This document shows positions 12,385-25,614 of a DNA stretch of 64,000 nucleotides, in pieces. A model generated the notes under the pieces. That model was not told where the DNA came from and did no database searches. It was given only the letters and a program-made list of their open reading frames with translations. Position numbers and translations under genes: made by a program. Each line of letters starts with the position of its first letter. Within the stretch, counting starts at the first letter, position 1. Origin of the DNA: Colocasia esculenta (taxonomy: Eukaryota > Streptophyta > Magnoliopsida > Alismatales > Araceae); the NCBI GenBank assembly GCA_014218235.1, contig CM024755.1:78724631-78788630 (forward strand), written 5' to 3'.

Positions 12385-14142
12385 TGTAAGGCCCTCGAAC
12401 TTTGTTCTCATTATTCGGATTTTGTCATATTATACTTAGTTGTTTTTGTGTACATTGTTTATGTGTATATGTGCATATATGTATATACGTACTTATTTCT
12501 ATATATATTATCTTTATTTAATTGTGCATATTGTATTTAAATAATACATGGCATATTGTATGTATTTGTATATGGTGTATATATGCTATTTGATGTTTCT
12601 GTCTTCTGGTCGAGATGCTAGTAAACGTCAACATCCATTGACGCTGAGGGCATGTTGACGTCAACCAGTGTGCCATTAACTCAGAGTTGGCATCCTGATC
12701 GATGGACGTTTATTTCTTATTAACGGCAGTGAAGTGGCCGTTTACTTCTCCATTTTTGCTGCGATTCCAGATCTGGAAACAGCCGCATTTTCCCCAGTTC
12801 TGGATTTGGAAACTATCCTCCAACGGTAGAATCCCATCCTTAACGCGTACCCCGGCTTCTTAATCATGTGGAATACAATGATTAGCAGCATGATTAGGAC
12901 TGTGTTATGAGTTAATTGTCATTGTGAAATAGTAACATCATGTCTTATGAACTGAAGCATATGTGTTTATTTAAAATGCTTATAAATGTGTTAAAAAATG
13001 CATGTGAATTATGTAAACAATGTGATAAAGTGTGAATGTGTAAAATTGTGTCGAGATTGACACTGCTGCCATAGAGGGCTATGGAGCCGTACTGTAGTAA
13101 AGTCCCTACGGGAAGGCTCAATGTGTGTGATATCCTATGGGCATTAGGATGAAATCATGGAGGTGGACAAGTACCACTAGTTAGGGTGGAGAGGGCTTCT
13201 CCCGGTTCTGCGCAGTTAACTAAGATTCGTCATTGTGTTGCCTAGGAGACGAGTATGTGTTTGTGATGTGTGTCCTCCTTATGGTGGTTCGGACTATGTG
13301 TCACGGCAAATTAATTGTGAAATGTGAAAATGTGACAATGTGAATATGTCAAATGTGCAAATGTGAAAGTGAAATGTAAATATGTTAGTATGTGAAAAGA
13401 TGTGAGTTCATGAGAATGTGATTTATTCATATTAAAATAGCAAGTGAAATGCATGGATAAGTGTTATAATTGCATGAGAAATGATTAAATATCATGCTAG
13501 GTGTGTTATCCACTATGTACATAATTGCATGCTTTAATTGCGTATAATTGTGAAATGATTTGAATGAAATTTGAATCTTTGAATCATGTTGGATATAATG
13601 TGTAGAAAACATGCTATAGGTTTTCATGTTTAATTGTTTAAGCGATGTGAAGCATGTACCATGTGGTTTCCTTCTTGTTTAAAAGATAGCATGTATATGT
13701 GACATATGTAAGGATGTATCTTTGGATTGCTTGCTGGGTCTTTTAGAAGACTCATTCTTGCTTTGGCGTACAGGTGAGACAGGAGCCTCCATTCCTGAGG
13801 AGGACATAGTGAGGAGCGACTCCGAGCGCGAGGAGTAGCTTCACGTGTGGACTTTGCTACATTGTTACCTTTTATTTCATAGTATGTAATCTAATGTGAT
13901 GATCAATGTAATTTATTGGAGTTGTATTAATGTGGACACTGGTATTTCTTTTATTACTATATAGATTGTGGATTATGTGATGGTGATGGAATGAGAATAA
14001 TTATTTATTTCCGATGTAATCTTTTGATATTTGTGTACATCTCAATCTATTGTTTAGTGTTGGGTAAATGTTCCACTGTAACGGCGTTCTTTGTACCAAC
14101 GTGGATTGGTATAATCATACCAGTATAAGGAGGGTCGTTACA
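12385..14142 (+). repeat. Element C 3' LTR with large internal deletion
   Basis: 1758 bp against 2812 bp for the 5' copy. The sequence jumps near 12862 from the match of about 5113 to the match of about 6153, joining at TTAA. The TATA box, the second inverted repeat and the candidate leader splice donor are lost. The hairpin block is kept (about 13050-13260) but its third stem is disrupted (CGTCAT against GAGACG). Confidence 0.92.
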
Positions 14143-15375
14143 ATGAATAACCCCCTCAGTTGTTGGACCACCAGCTTGGGGATTGCCATTGCTCTTCTTG
14201 ATAGTTCTGGCTTTTGGCTCAAACATAGCCATGATGGGAGACTATTTCAATTAAGTTTGGATGTATCTAGCTCTCTCTTATAGCTCTTCCATTGTAGTCA
14301 ACTTATTCATAGCCAGAATGTGTCTAAATTGTAGTGTAGCATTTGCAGTGATCATCTTCACTTGTTCAGACTCAGACAACGGATCCCTTAATTTCTCAGC
14401 CATTACTCTCCACCTATCAGCATAGTGTAGAAAGTCATCATCTGCCTTCATCTTTTCAGCCATTAAGTCAGTGGTGGACAAGGAAGGACCAACCCGGTCC
14501 CTGTACTTTTGCACAACATCAAAGTTCTTTGCATTAGTGGGTTCCAGAGAGTAGAACCACTCCAAGGTAGAACCATCTAGAGATCTTCTGAACAAGAATG
14601 TCAGTGCTCTGTTATCATTCTTCCAGAAAGAAGACTCGTACATGAACTCTTTAATATGGACGAAAGGGTTACCATTATCATTGTAGCGGTGGTAGACAGG
14701 AAACTCCGAGGGAGGAAGGTGAAAGACAGGCATAGAAGGAAGGGCTAGTTCTAGAGAATCTTTGGGTGCAGACACCCTCTAAAGGTCTTATTTCAATCTA
14801 CTCACCTTCGCCAAGAGTGCTTGGGTGAGTTGATCGGATGATTACTTGTGAGGCACCCAAGAAGAATGAGGTTGGGGTGCACTCACCTGAACAGAGTGGT
14901 GACGTGGAGGGGCGCCAGTGGACGTAGAAGGATGGGCTAGAGCCCGAGGTGGGTAAGTGGGCCTTGCCGCGGAAGGGCTTGGCCAAACAAGGGAGGGCTG
15001 CTCAACAGGACTTTGGGGGCGTGAGTGAATGATTGAATTGGCTTGCGAGGGGGCAAGGGAGGCTCGAACCGTCAAGTCTCGAGTAGTTTCAAGGTGGATG
15101 TTACCCATGTTTGGGTGGAGGGATTGAACAGGTTCGGGGATAGATTTCCCCTTTAGAGCATATTGGACTTCCCAGAGTTGGGAGGGTTGGAGATTAGTGA
15201 GGAGGTCCACTAATTGGGACAAATCAATGGAGGCAGAGGTATTTCCAATAACATGCCTCGGGGAGTGAAGGGGAGACTCAATCTGATTAGAATCCACCGC
15301 ATGGACTTACAGGTTGGATTGATCATTATATGGTTCAATATGGAGTTGTGCAAATTGTTCATTAGAGTTATAAGT
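14143..15375 (-). pseudogene. Element F fragment 2: gag (Tat-like Ty3/gypsy)
   Basis: Minus-strand Gag of element F in two frames. The first, 15297-14842, is a proline/serine-rich N-terminal region starting MDSNQIESPLHSPR. The second, 14775-14278, is a clear retrotransposon Gag core: VYHRYNDNGNPFVHIKEF, then LDGSTLEWFYSLEP, then FLHYADRWRVMAEKLRDPL. This order (target region, WFYSL, YADRWR) is typical of plant Tat-like Gag proteins rather than chromoviruses. A frameshift lies near 14780-14840. The fragment is bounded by insertion C on the left and D on the right, and its pieces continue at 4642 and 25633. Confidence 0.8.
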
Positions 15376-15661
15376 TGTAAGGCCCTCGAATTTTGTTCAT
15401 ATTATGATTATTTAACTTTATGTATATTATAATTATTTATTTACTTATGTGCATATGTATATACATGTTTATTTCTATACATATTATATTTATTTAATTT
15501 TGTGCACATTGTATTTAAATAATACTGTACATGTTGTATGTATCTATATTGTGTATATTGTTTATTGGATGTTTCTGTTTTCTGCCAAAATCCCTGTTAA
15601 CGTCAACATCCCTTGACGTTAAGGGAAGATCTAATCCTAGGCGCATCCCGACCCTTTAACC

Positions 15662-15668
15662 TATAAAA
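15662..15668 (+). promoter_or_regulatory. Element D 5' LTR TATA box
   Basis: TATAAAA at the same place as in the C 5' LTR and the D 3' LTR (23306-23312). Confidence 0.65.
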
Positions 15669-16809
15669 CCAACAGTTTTCGGTGAGATTAGGTCTTTTGG
15701 CTCATGAGAAAAACCTACGGTTTTCTTGTGGGAAACCAGAACTTGTGCAAGTTTGATCCAACGTGATTTGGGTTCTTCCGGTGATCTACTGCGATTGGAA
15801 GGAGCTCCAACCATTGAAGAATCTTCCCCGACTCCGGAGATCCATCTACATCAGCAAACAGACCAGATTTGGGAGGGGATTTTGCACCTTCTTGGCTTGG
15901 CCGAGGAGGGCTTCTTCGACAAGATTCGGTCTTCTTAGATTTTATTCCAGGCATGTAATCGAGATATTACATCCCTAGACATGTCCTTTAGGTCTCAGGA
16001 ATTTTACGAATTTTTATTCGTGTCCTGGAACCCCTAATTCCCCCTTTTGCTTGAGTTCGGTCTACACTTCTGCAGACAGAAGGTTGACGGCAACCTTATT
16101 GCCACCAAGTTCCTGAGTTAACGGAAGCATCGTGTGCCATTAACCCATGTTGGCGGCAAGGCCCTTGCAGCCAAGTTCTTCAGAATTTTCAGAACAATTG
16201 TTTTCATTTCTGTAGGTCGTATCATGAGGTTCTGTCAATTTTTTTAGCATGATAATATTTAATTTAATTTCTTTATTGATGAAATAAGCATGATTTGTTT
16301 GTGTTTAATTTAGAACAATTAGTTTTGTTGCATGTTAGGGTTTCAAAAATTTTCAATGAACTTATGGTTACTGTTTTTAGGTTTTAGAACTGATAGGAAT
16401 GACTGTTGTGCTGTGAACCATGTTTAAGTGAATAATTTGCTAAACTAGCATGAAATCTATTTAAATTATTAAAATTAGTTTTACTATTGCGAAAAATATG
16501 AAAAATTAAGCATATGACATATTACCTGTATGAAGCTTGTGATAAAAAATTTGTATCGTTTTGATACCCGTGAGTACTGTTGTATCTTAAGAAGATTAAT
16601 TAAGCCATGTTAAACATGTTTGAGTTAAATCATGTGAATTTCAGTATTTAGCAGCATGTTAGGGCTCCGTTATGAATTATTTATCTCTATGGAATAGTAG
16701 TGTATACTTCCGTAACCTGAGATATGAATGTTTATATAAAGTGCATGTGAAAGGGATTAAATTGTGCATATGAATAAACCCATGTGATTAAGTGATAATG
16801 TGTAAATTG

Positions 16810-17030
16810 TGCCGAGATTGACACTGCTACCATAGAAGGCTATGGAGTTGTACTGTAGTAAAGTCCCTATGGGAAGGCTCATTGTGTATATGATATCCTA
16901 TGGGCATTAGGATGAAATCCTGGAGGTGGACAAGTACCACTGGTTATGGTGGAGAGGGCTTCTCCCGGTTCTGCGCAGTTACCAAGATTCGTCACTGTAT
17001 TGCCTAGGTGACGGATATGTGTTATGTGAA
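16810..17030 (+). other. Conserved hairpin block in LTR (D, 5' copy)
   Basis: Contains CCATAG/CTATGG with a 4-nt loop, TCCTA/TAGGA with a 7-nt loop, and CGTCAC/GTGACG with a 12-nt loop at 16990-17013. The first stem is fully Watson-Crick here, while C and E have a G-T pair in it. Confidence 0.7.
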
Positions 17031-18284
17031 TGTGTGTCCTTCTTTATGGTGGTTCGGACTATGTGTCACGGCAAATAAGTGTAAAAGTGTGAAAAATGTG
17101 AATATGTGAAATGTAAACATGTGATAGTGTTATGTGAATGTGATAGCATGTGAAAAGATATGAAACCTTGTGAATGTGATATTTTTATATTAAAACAACA
17201 AGCTTACGATGTGAATAAGTGTTATAAAAGTATGTGAAAATGATTAGATATCATGCTAGGATTGCTAGTTACTATGTGCATAATTTCATGCTTTAATTGT
17301 GTAGAATTGTGAAATGATATGAATAGAATTTTAAACCATGAAGCATGTTACATGTTATATGTAGAAAGCATGTGTAGGTTGGCATGTGTATTTACTTAAT
17401 TAAAATGAAGCATGTACCATATATTTCTCTTATTGTTTAAAAGTCTAGCTTGTGTATGTGATATGTGTAAAGATGTACCTTAGGTTGCTTGCTGGGTCTT
17501 GTTGAAAGACTCATACTTGCTTTAACATACAGGTGAGACAGGTGTCCCCGTACTTAAGGAGGACTTAGTGAGGAGCGACTCCGAGCGAGAGGAGTAGCTG
17601 CTTGTGGAGTGCTGCGTAGTTTACTCTTTCCTTTCATAGTATGTGAACAATGTCATTATGTATTCATATGGACTTGTAATAATGAGGACAGATGTTATTT
17701 CTTTCGTTTGCTATATAGACTGTGGAATTATGTGAATGATGATGGAATAAGATTTCTTTTTATTTCCACTGTACTCTTTTGTTATATATGTACATCTCAT
17801 CCTATTATTTTGTGATGGGTAAATGTCTCCCTGTAATGACGCCCTTTATATCGATGTGGATTGGTATAATCGTACTGATATAAGGAGGGTCGTTACAGAG
17901 CATAGGTTGAGATAGTACATGAATATGCCATCATCTTCATGATATTGCAAAGTCTTTATAGAATTTTGTCCATATATGTGGAAAATATCTAATAATGGAT
18001 TAAAGATAGTTAAGAAAATGGTTAGGACTAAATAACTTAGATTCTAACTAGATTAAATTGTTTTATAGGCTATGGCGAGCCGTGGTAGACATGGTGCTCA
18101 GGCTAGGGAGGATGAGCAGAGGCGTGAGGAGAGGGGTGATCAGCCAACCCCAGCACCCCAGGGACCCACAGTACTTCCTCCACCACCACCTGTGGACTAC
18201 GGCGTGTTCATGCAAGGCCTAGTTCAGGCAATGCAGACCCAGGCGCAGACTCAGGCGGCACTGCAGGCTCAAGTGCAGGCTCAG

Positions 18285-18366
18285 GTTAGAGTTGGTAAAT
18301 AGGAGTAGTTTGATTTGTTAATTGCATGATTATTATATTTTGCTTATATGTTGCTTAATGTCTCAG
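18285..18366 (+). other. Element D gag intron 1
   Basis: 82 bp, GTTAGA...CTCAG, phase 0, after codon 71. The intron sequence is clearly less conserved against E than the exons around it. Confidence 0.75.
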
Positions 18367-18573
18367 GCTCAGACTCCAGCTCCAGTTCCCCAGGAGCATG
18401 GCCATGGTGGTTCGTCCATCATGGAGAGGTTCAGGGGGATGGCTCTTCCTTCTTTTAAGGGGGAGAGTCAGCCACTCTTGGAGGAGAGCTGGATGAGGGA
18501 AGTTGAGAAAATATTCCGAGCCATCAGGTGTGCTGAGGAAGACAAAGTTAGCCTGGCCACCTACATGCTTCAA

Positions 18574-18645
18574 GTACTTAAAGTTTATGTACTTGTGTTA
18601 AGTTAAGGTATTGTTTAGATGGTGCTTATGAGTTGTATTTTGCAG
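18574..18645 (+). other. Element D gag intron 2
   Basis: 72 bp, GTACTT...TTGCAG, phase 0, same position as in C and E. Confidence 0.75.
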
Positions 18646-21600
18646 GAGAGAGCCAATGTTTGGTGGGCCTCTGTACTTCGTACCAGGTACAAGAATGGTG
18701 CCATAGAGGTAACTTGGGCTGAGTTCACGAGGCTTTTTCGGGTCAAGTTCATCGCCGAGCACATCCAGGACAAGATGGAGCAGGAGTTTCTCTCTCTTAC
18801 TCAGGGCTCCATGACGGTCTTGGAGTATGAGGCTAGGTTTTCCGAGCTATCTAAATATGCTCCCCATATAGTTGTTGATGAGTGCAGGAAGTCTAAGAAG
18901 TTTGTGATGGGTCTCAAACCATCACTGAGGCCGAGGCTTATAGATTTTGACCACCGCACACTAGATGAGGCTCTCAGCGCAGCGTGCAGACAGGAGAGTG
19001 AGATGGACCAATACCTGGAGGAGAAGAGGGCAGCATAGAAGAGGTCCGCACCACCTTTCCAGATGCAAGACAGGAAGAAGGCAGTGTACCAGTCACCCCA
19101 GCATCCAGTGGCGGCTATGAGTCAGCAGGAAGTTACACCGCAGTTCCCCAGCTTCAGACCCAGCGACAAGAAGGCGTGTCCTCACTGTGGTAGGGCACAC
19201 GGCGGCACCGAGCATTGGAAGTTGGTAGGAAAGTGTCTCAAGTGTGGCAGCACCGAGCACCAGATCCAGGATTGTCCCAGACTTCAGCAGGGTGTGCAGT
19301 GTGGAGCGCCAGCCCCAACAGTGGCAGCGCTAGTGACAGGGAGACCAAGAAGGCCTCGAGCCCAAGCTCGAGTGTTTGCACTAGCACGAGAGGATGCAGA
19401 GTAGGCTGAGAACGTCACAAAAGGTACGGTTTTAGTCATGGGTGTGCATACTTGGGTATTGTTTGATACGGGTGCCCACACTCGTTCGTTTCCGAGAGGT
19501 TTGCCAAGCAGTTAGCAGTAGAGTCTGGAGTTGAGGCAGAGGAGTTAGAAGTCCCTTTGTCTGTGCACACACCGGCGGGTACGGTATCAACTATGAAGTG
19601 CATTCCATCTTTACCTGTGTGCATTGAGGACCGAGACTTATTTGGGTGCTTCTATTTGCTCAAGATGAAGGACTATGATGCCATTCTTGATCTGGATTGG
19701 CTTCAGGAGCACTATGCCTTGGTGGATTGTAGAGGGCAAAGATTACTTTCCATATTCCTGGTGAGGATGAGTTTTCACATCTGTTGCCAAGGAACTTAGC
19801 GGGAAGGTTTGTGATCTCCGCCATGAAGGCGATGAGGATGGTGAACAAGGGTTGTGATGCTTTTCTTGCCAGTGTGGTCTTAGTCCCTAAGGCCGATTAG
19901 TCACCCACCCTTGAGGAGATTGAGGTAGTGCAGGAGTTCCCAGACGTGTTTCCTGATGATTTGTCTGGATTGCCACCGGATAGGGAGATAGAGTTCACTA
20001 TAGAGTTGCTTCCAGGCACCTCTCCTATCTCTAAGGCTCCATATCAGATGGCACCTGCGGAGTTAGCCGAGATGAGGAAGCAATTGTAGGATTTGCTGGA
20101 TAAGGGATTCATTCGCCCTAGTGTGTCACCATGGGGCGCACCTGTATTGTTCATGTAGAAGAAGGACGGTTCCCTCAGGCTGTGCATTGATTACAGGAAG
20201 CTCAACCAGGTAACAGTAAATAATAGGTATCCCTTGCCGCAGATTGATGATTTGTTGGACCAGGTGCAGAATGCATCAGTGTTTTCTAAGATTGATCTAC
20301 GGTCTGGTTATCATCAGTTGAGGATCAAGAATGAAGATGTGTCCAGGACTGCTTTCAGGACTCGTTATGGACACTATGAGTTTCTTGTGCTTCCATTTGG
20401 TCTGACCAACGCCCCTGCAGCGTTCATGGATCTCATGAACAGGGTGTTTAGGCCATATTTGGATAGCTTCATTGTGGTGTTCATTGACGATGTGTTAGTC
20501 TATTCTCCTGATGAGGCTACACACCGTGAGCATTTAAGGGTTGTTCTGGAGGTTCTCCGAGAGCACAAGTTGTATGCTAAGTTCAGCAAGTGCGATTTCT
20601 AGATGTGCGAGGTTCATTTCCTTGGGCATGTTATCTCAGGCGCTGAAGTTGCAATTGATTCGGTGAAGGTCCATGCAGTATTAGATTGGGAGATTCTGAG
20701 GACACCATCGAAGATTCAAAGTTTTCTTGGTTTAGCAGGCTATTACAGGCAATTCATTGAGGGCTTTGCTTCTATCGCCGCACTTTTGACCAAGCTAACT
20801 AGGAAGGGTGTGAAGTTTGTGTGGTCTGATGATTGCGATAGTAGTTTCCAGTTGCTGAAGGAGAGGCTTACATCTACGCCTGTGTTGATCTTGCCGAGTG
20901 GTGCAGAGGGTTTTGCCATCTACTCTGATGCTTCTCAGATAGGTCTTGGTAGTGTGTTGATGCAGTATGGTAAGGTACTTGTATATGCTTCTCGAAGGTT
21001 AAAGGAGCATGAGCGTAACTATCCTACCCATGATTTGGAGTTAGCAGTTGTGGTTCATGCACTGAAGATCTGGAGACACTATCTATATGGTGTCAAGTTC
21101 GAGGTGTTCACTGACCACAAGAGTCTGAGGTATCTTTTCTCGCAAAAGGAGTTGAACCTGCAGCATAGATGGTGAATTGAGTTTCTCAAGGACTACGACT
21201 TCGAGCTTCAGTATCATCCAGGGAAGGCAAATGTCATGGAGGATGTGCTTAGCAGGAAGAGGTCTTTTCTTAGGCAGGATTGGAAGATGCTTGAGGATGC
21301 AGTGTGTGCGATGACTGAGTTAGAGCCATAGTTGTGTCAGGCTTTCGTGGCTCAGTTGGCTATCCGATCTACGGTTCTGGATGAAGTGATCGAGCAGCAG
21401 AGAGCAGATCCTAGGCTTCAAGAGTTGGTGGGCAGGTAGGCATTGCTCGAGATGAGGATGGTGTCGTTAGATTTCAGCACCGAGTTTGTGTTCCTGATGT
21501 TGTGGATGTCTGTGAGCATGTACTTGCAGAAGCTCACAGGTCGAGGTTTTCCATTCATCCAGGCAACACCAAGATGTACTAGGATTTGAAGAGATCTTTC

Positions 21601-22814
21601 TGATGGTCTAGCATGAAGAAGGATGTGGCCGAGTTCGTGTCCAGATGTTTGGTGTGCGAGCAGGTGAAGGCCGAGCGTCAGCGACCATCGAGCCTTATGC
21701 AGAAGATGGAGATACCAGTATGGAAGTGGGAAGCAATCACCATGGATTTTGTGATGGGTTTGCCCAGATCAGCCAAGGGCAATGACTCGATTTGGGTGAT
21801 TGTAGATCGTTTCTCCAAGACGGTGCATTTCTTGCCTATGAAGAAGAAGCAGTTTGTGGAGAGTTTGGCTAGGCTGTATATCGGCAGCATTGTGAGATTG
21901 CATGGTGTGCCGAAGTCATTATTTCTGACCGTGACCCGAGGTTTACATCGAGGTTGTAGCAGGGTCTTCAGGATGCTTTGGGTTCTCAGCTGATGCTTAG
22001 TTCGGCGTTCCATCCCTAGACAGATGGCCAGTCCGAGAGGACTATCCAGACGCTCGAGCATATGTTGAGAGTGTGCGTGCTTGACTGGAAGGGTGATTGG
22101 GAGCGTCATCTACCTCTTGTGGAGTTCGCCTACAACAACAGTTTCATGCGAGCATTGGCATGGCTCCGTTTGAGGATTTGTATGGGCGGCCCTATAGATC
22201 TCCTTTGTGATGGGAGGAGATAGGTGATAGGTAGTTAGTTGGTCCGGAGTTGGTGCAGGAGACTTCGGATAAGATTCAGCTTATCAGGCAGAGGTTGGTT
22301 ACGGCGCAAGATAAGCAGAAGAGCTACGCCAACAACAGAAGGAAGGATTTGGAGTTCAAGGTTGGCGAGCATGTTTTTCTTAAGGTTTCGCCTAACCGAG
22401 GCGTTGTCAGGTTTGGCAGGCATAGCAAGTTGAGTCCGAAATTCATTGGCCCGTTTGAGATTCTCAAGCGGATGGGCAGTGTGGCATATGAGCTAGCTTT
22501 ACCCCCAGCGTTAGCTAGTGTGCACCCAATTTTCCACGTGTCTATGCTCAGGAGATATGTGCGAGATCCGTCTAATGTTATTAGTCACGAGCCAGTGGAG
22601 ATTCAGCCAGACTTGTCGTATGTAGAGCAACCAGTAGCTATCCTAGACTGGAAGGTTCAACACCTCAGGAACAAGAGTATTGCATCCGTGAAGGTGTTAT
22701 GGAGGAACTTCTTGCGAGAGGAGGCTACATGGGAGCTTGAGGACGCCATGAAGAAGAAGTATCCTCATTTGTTTGGTTAGTATTTTTGTTCTAACTTCGA
22801 GGACGAAGTTTTCG

Positions 22815-22829
22815 TTTAGGGGGAGAGGG
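22815..22829 (+). other. Element D polypurine tract
   Basis: TTTAGGGGGAGAGGG immediately before the TG of the 3' LTR. Confidence 0.85.
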
Positions 22830-25614
22830 TGTAAGGCCCTCGAATTTTGTTCATATTATGCTTATTTAACTTTGTGTATATTATAATTATTTATTTACTT
22901 ATGTGCATATGTATATACATGTTTATTTTTGTACATATTGTATTTATTTAATTTTGTGCACATTGTATTTAAATAATATTGTACATGTTGTATGTATCTA
23001 TATTGTGTATATTGTTTATTAGATGTTTCTGTTTTCTGCCGAAATCCCTGTTAACGTCAACATCCCTTGACGTTAAGGGTAGGTTGACGGAAACAAGTGT
23101 GTTGTTGACTTCTTGAGCAGGGGAGATTGACGTCCAGATCGATGGACGCTGACTTCCTGTTAACAGCAGCAATGTGGCCGTTTACTTCTCTGTTTATGTT
23201 GTGATTCCATATCTAAAAATGGTTGCGTTTTCTCTAGTTCTTGATTAGGAAACTATCCCTAACGGTAGGAAGATCAAATCCTAAGCGCACCCCGACCCTT
23301 TAACCTATAAAACCAATAGTTTCCGGCGAGATTAGGTCTTTTAGCTCATGAGAAAAACCTAGGGTTTTCTTGTGGGAAACCAGAACTTGTGCAAGCTTGA
23401 TCCGATGTGAGTGGGGTTCTTCTGGTGATCTACTGCGACTGGAAGGAGCTCCAACCATTGAAGAATCTTCCCCGACTTCGGAGATCCATCTACATCAGCA
23501 ACCAGACCGGATTTGGGAGGGGATTTTTTACCTTCTTGGCTTGGCCGAGAAGGGCTTCTTCGAAAAGATTCGGTCTTCTTAGATTTTATTCCAGGCATGT
23601 AATTGAGGGATTACATCCCTAGACATGTCCTTTAGGTCTCAGGAATTTTATGGATTTTTATTCGTGTCCTGGAACCCCCAATTCTCCCTTTTACTTGAGT
23701 TCGGTATGCACTTTTGCAGACAAGAGGTTGACGGCAACCTTGTTTCCGCCAAGTTCCTGAGTTAACAGCAGCATCGTGTGTCGTTAACCCATGTTGGGGG
23801 CAAGGCCCTTGTAGCCAAGTTCTTCAGAATTTTCAGAACAATTGTTTTGATCTCTATGCTGTGATTTTCGGACTTCTGGTGATATGTACATGCTGTAAAA
23901 ATTAGGGTTTGTCAGGCATGGTTTGTAGGTCGTATCATGAAGTTCTATGAATTTTCTGAGGATGATAATATTTAATTTAATTTTTGTATTGATGAAATAA
24001 GCATGATTTGGCTGTGTTAAATTCAGAACAATTAGTTTTGTTGCATGTTAGGGTTTCAAAAATTTCAATGATCTTATGGTTACTGTTTTCAGGTTTTAGA
24101 ACTGATAGGAATGAGAGTTGTGTTGTGAACCATGTTTAAGTGAATAATTTGCTAAACTAGCATGAAATCTAATTAAATTATTGAAATTAGTTTTACTGTT
24201 GCGAAAAAATATGAAAAATTAGGCATGTGACATGTTACCTGTATGAAGCCTGTGATAAAAATTGTGTACTGTTTTGATACCCGTGAGTATTGTTGTATCT
24301 TAAGAGGATTAATTAAGCCATGTTAAACATGTTTGAGTTAAATCATGTGAATTTCAGTATTTAGCAGCGTGTTAGGGCTCTGTTATGAATTATTTATCTC
24401 TGTGGAACAGTAGTGTATACTTCTGTAACCTGAGATATGAATGTTTATATAAAGTGCATGTGAAAGGGATTAAATTGTGCATATAAGTGAATAAACCCAT
24501 GTGATTAAGTGATAATGTGTAAATTGTGCCGAGATTGACACTGCTACCATAGAAGGCTATGGAGTTGTACTGTAGTAAAGTTCCTATGGGAAGGCTCATT
24601 GTGTATATGATATCCTATGGGCATTAGGATGAAATCCTGGAGGTGGACAAGTACCACTGGTTATGGTGGAGAGGGCTTCTCCCGGTTCTGCGCAGTTACC
24701 AAGATTCGTCACTGTATTGCCTAGGTGACGGGTATGTTTTATGTGAATGTGTGTCCTTCTTTATGGTGGTTCGGACTATGTGTCACGGCAAATAAGTGTA
24801 AAAGTGTGAAAAATGTGAATATGTGAAATGTAAACATGTGATAGTGTTATGTGAATGTGATAGCATGTGAAAAGATATGAAACCTTGTGAATGTGATATT
24901 TTTATATTAAAACAACAAGCTTACGATGTGAATAAGTGTTATAAAAGTATGTGAAAATGATTAGATATCATGCTAGGATTGCTAGTTACTATTTGCATAA
25001 TTTCATGCTTTAATTGTGTAGAATTGTGAAATGATATGAATAGAATTTTAAACCATGAAGCATGTTACATGTTATATGTAGAAAGCATGTGTAGGTTGTC
25101 ATGTGTATTTACTTAATTAAAATGAAGCATGTACCATATATTTCTCTTATTGTTTAAAAGACTAGCTTGTGTATGTGATATGTGTAAGGATGTACCTTAG
25201 GTTGCTTGCTGGGTCTTGTTGAAAGACTCATACTTGCTTTAACATACAGGTGAGACATGTGTCCCCGTACTTGAGGAGGACTTAGTGAGGAGAGACTCCG
25301 AGCGAGAGGAGTAGCTGCTAATGGAGTGCTGCGTAGTTTACTCTTTCCTTTCATAGTATGTGAACAATGTTATTATGTATTCATATGGACTTGTAATAAT
25401 GTGGACAGTTGTTATTTCTTTCATTTTCTATATAGACTGTGGAATTATATGAATGATGATGGAATAAGATTTCTTTTTATTTTCGCTGTACTCTTTTTTC
25501 ATTTATGTACATCTCAGCCTATTGTATTGTGATGGGTAAATGTCACATTGTAATGACACCCTTTATATCGATGTGGATTGGTATGATGGTACCGGTATAA
25601 GGAGGGTCGTTACA
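22830..25614 (+). repeat. Element D 3' LTR
   Basis: 2785 bp, the fuller of the two D LTRs. It has the perfect inverted repeat at 23051-23076, TATA at 23306-23312 and the hairpin CGTCAC/GTGACG at 24707-24730 within the conserved block at about 24530-24740. Confidence 0.92.

Larger units (their letters stand above)
4643..14142 (+). mobile_element. Element C: decayed Ty3/gypsy chromovirus (Tekay/Del-like), complete ends
   Basis: A 9.5 kb LTR retrotransposon with TG...CA ends and a 5 bp target duplication ATGAA (4638-4642 and 14143-14147). The order is 5' LTR, primer site, split gag-pol, polypurine tract, 3' LTR. It is inserted in element F in the opposite orientation. The 3' LTR is about 1.05 kb shorter than the 5' LTR because of one internal deletion. 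Gag-pol has many stops, so the copy cannot make its own proteins. Confidence 0.95.
15376..17897 (+). repeat. Element D 5' LTR
   Basis: 2522 bp. Compared with the D 3' LTR it lacks about 190 bp near 15627 and about 70 bp near 16213. It keeps a TATA box, the perfect inverted repeat TTAACGTCAA/TTGACGTTAA (15597-15622) and the hairpin block (about 16810-17030). Confidence 0.9.
18072..22780 (+). pseudogene. Element D gag-pol pseudogene with two gag introns
   Basis: Same plan as C. Exon 1 is 18072-18284 (71 codons), intron 1 18285-18366, exon 2 18367-18573 (69 codons), intron 2 18574-18645, exon 3 from 18646. Gag exon 1 is intact (MASRGRHGAQAREDEQ). The CCHC knuckle lies near 19174-19275. A one-base loss follows the protease DTGA (about 19473). 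Reverse transcriptase keeps FIDDVLVYS (about 20480), RNase H is at 20910-21175, the integrase zinc region and core at 21610-22200, and the chromodomain-like tail ends at 22780. Stops include TAG at about 19036, 19402, 19898, 20600, 21330, 21580, 21958 and 22017, mostly CAG or TGG changed to TAG. Confidence 0.92.
15376..25614 (+). mobile_element. Element D: decayed Ty3/gypsy chromovirus, close relative of C
   Basis: A 10.2 kb element with TG...CA ends. The flanking 5-mers TAAGT (15371-15375) and TTAGT (25615-25619) differ at one base and are read as a mutated target duplication. The order is 5' LTR, damaged leader without a primer site, split gag-pol with many stops, polypurine tract, 3' LTR. 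It is inserted in element F, opposite orientation. Confidence 0.92.
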
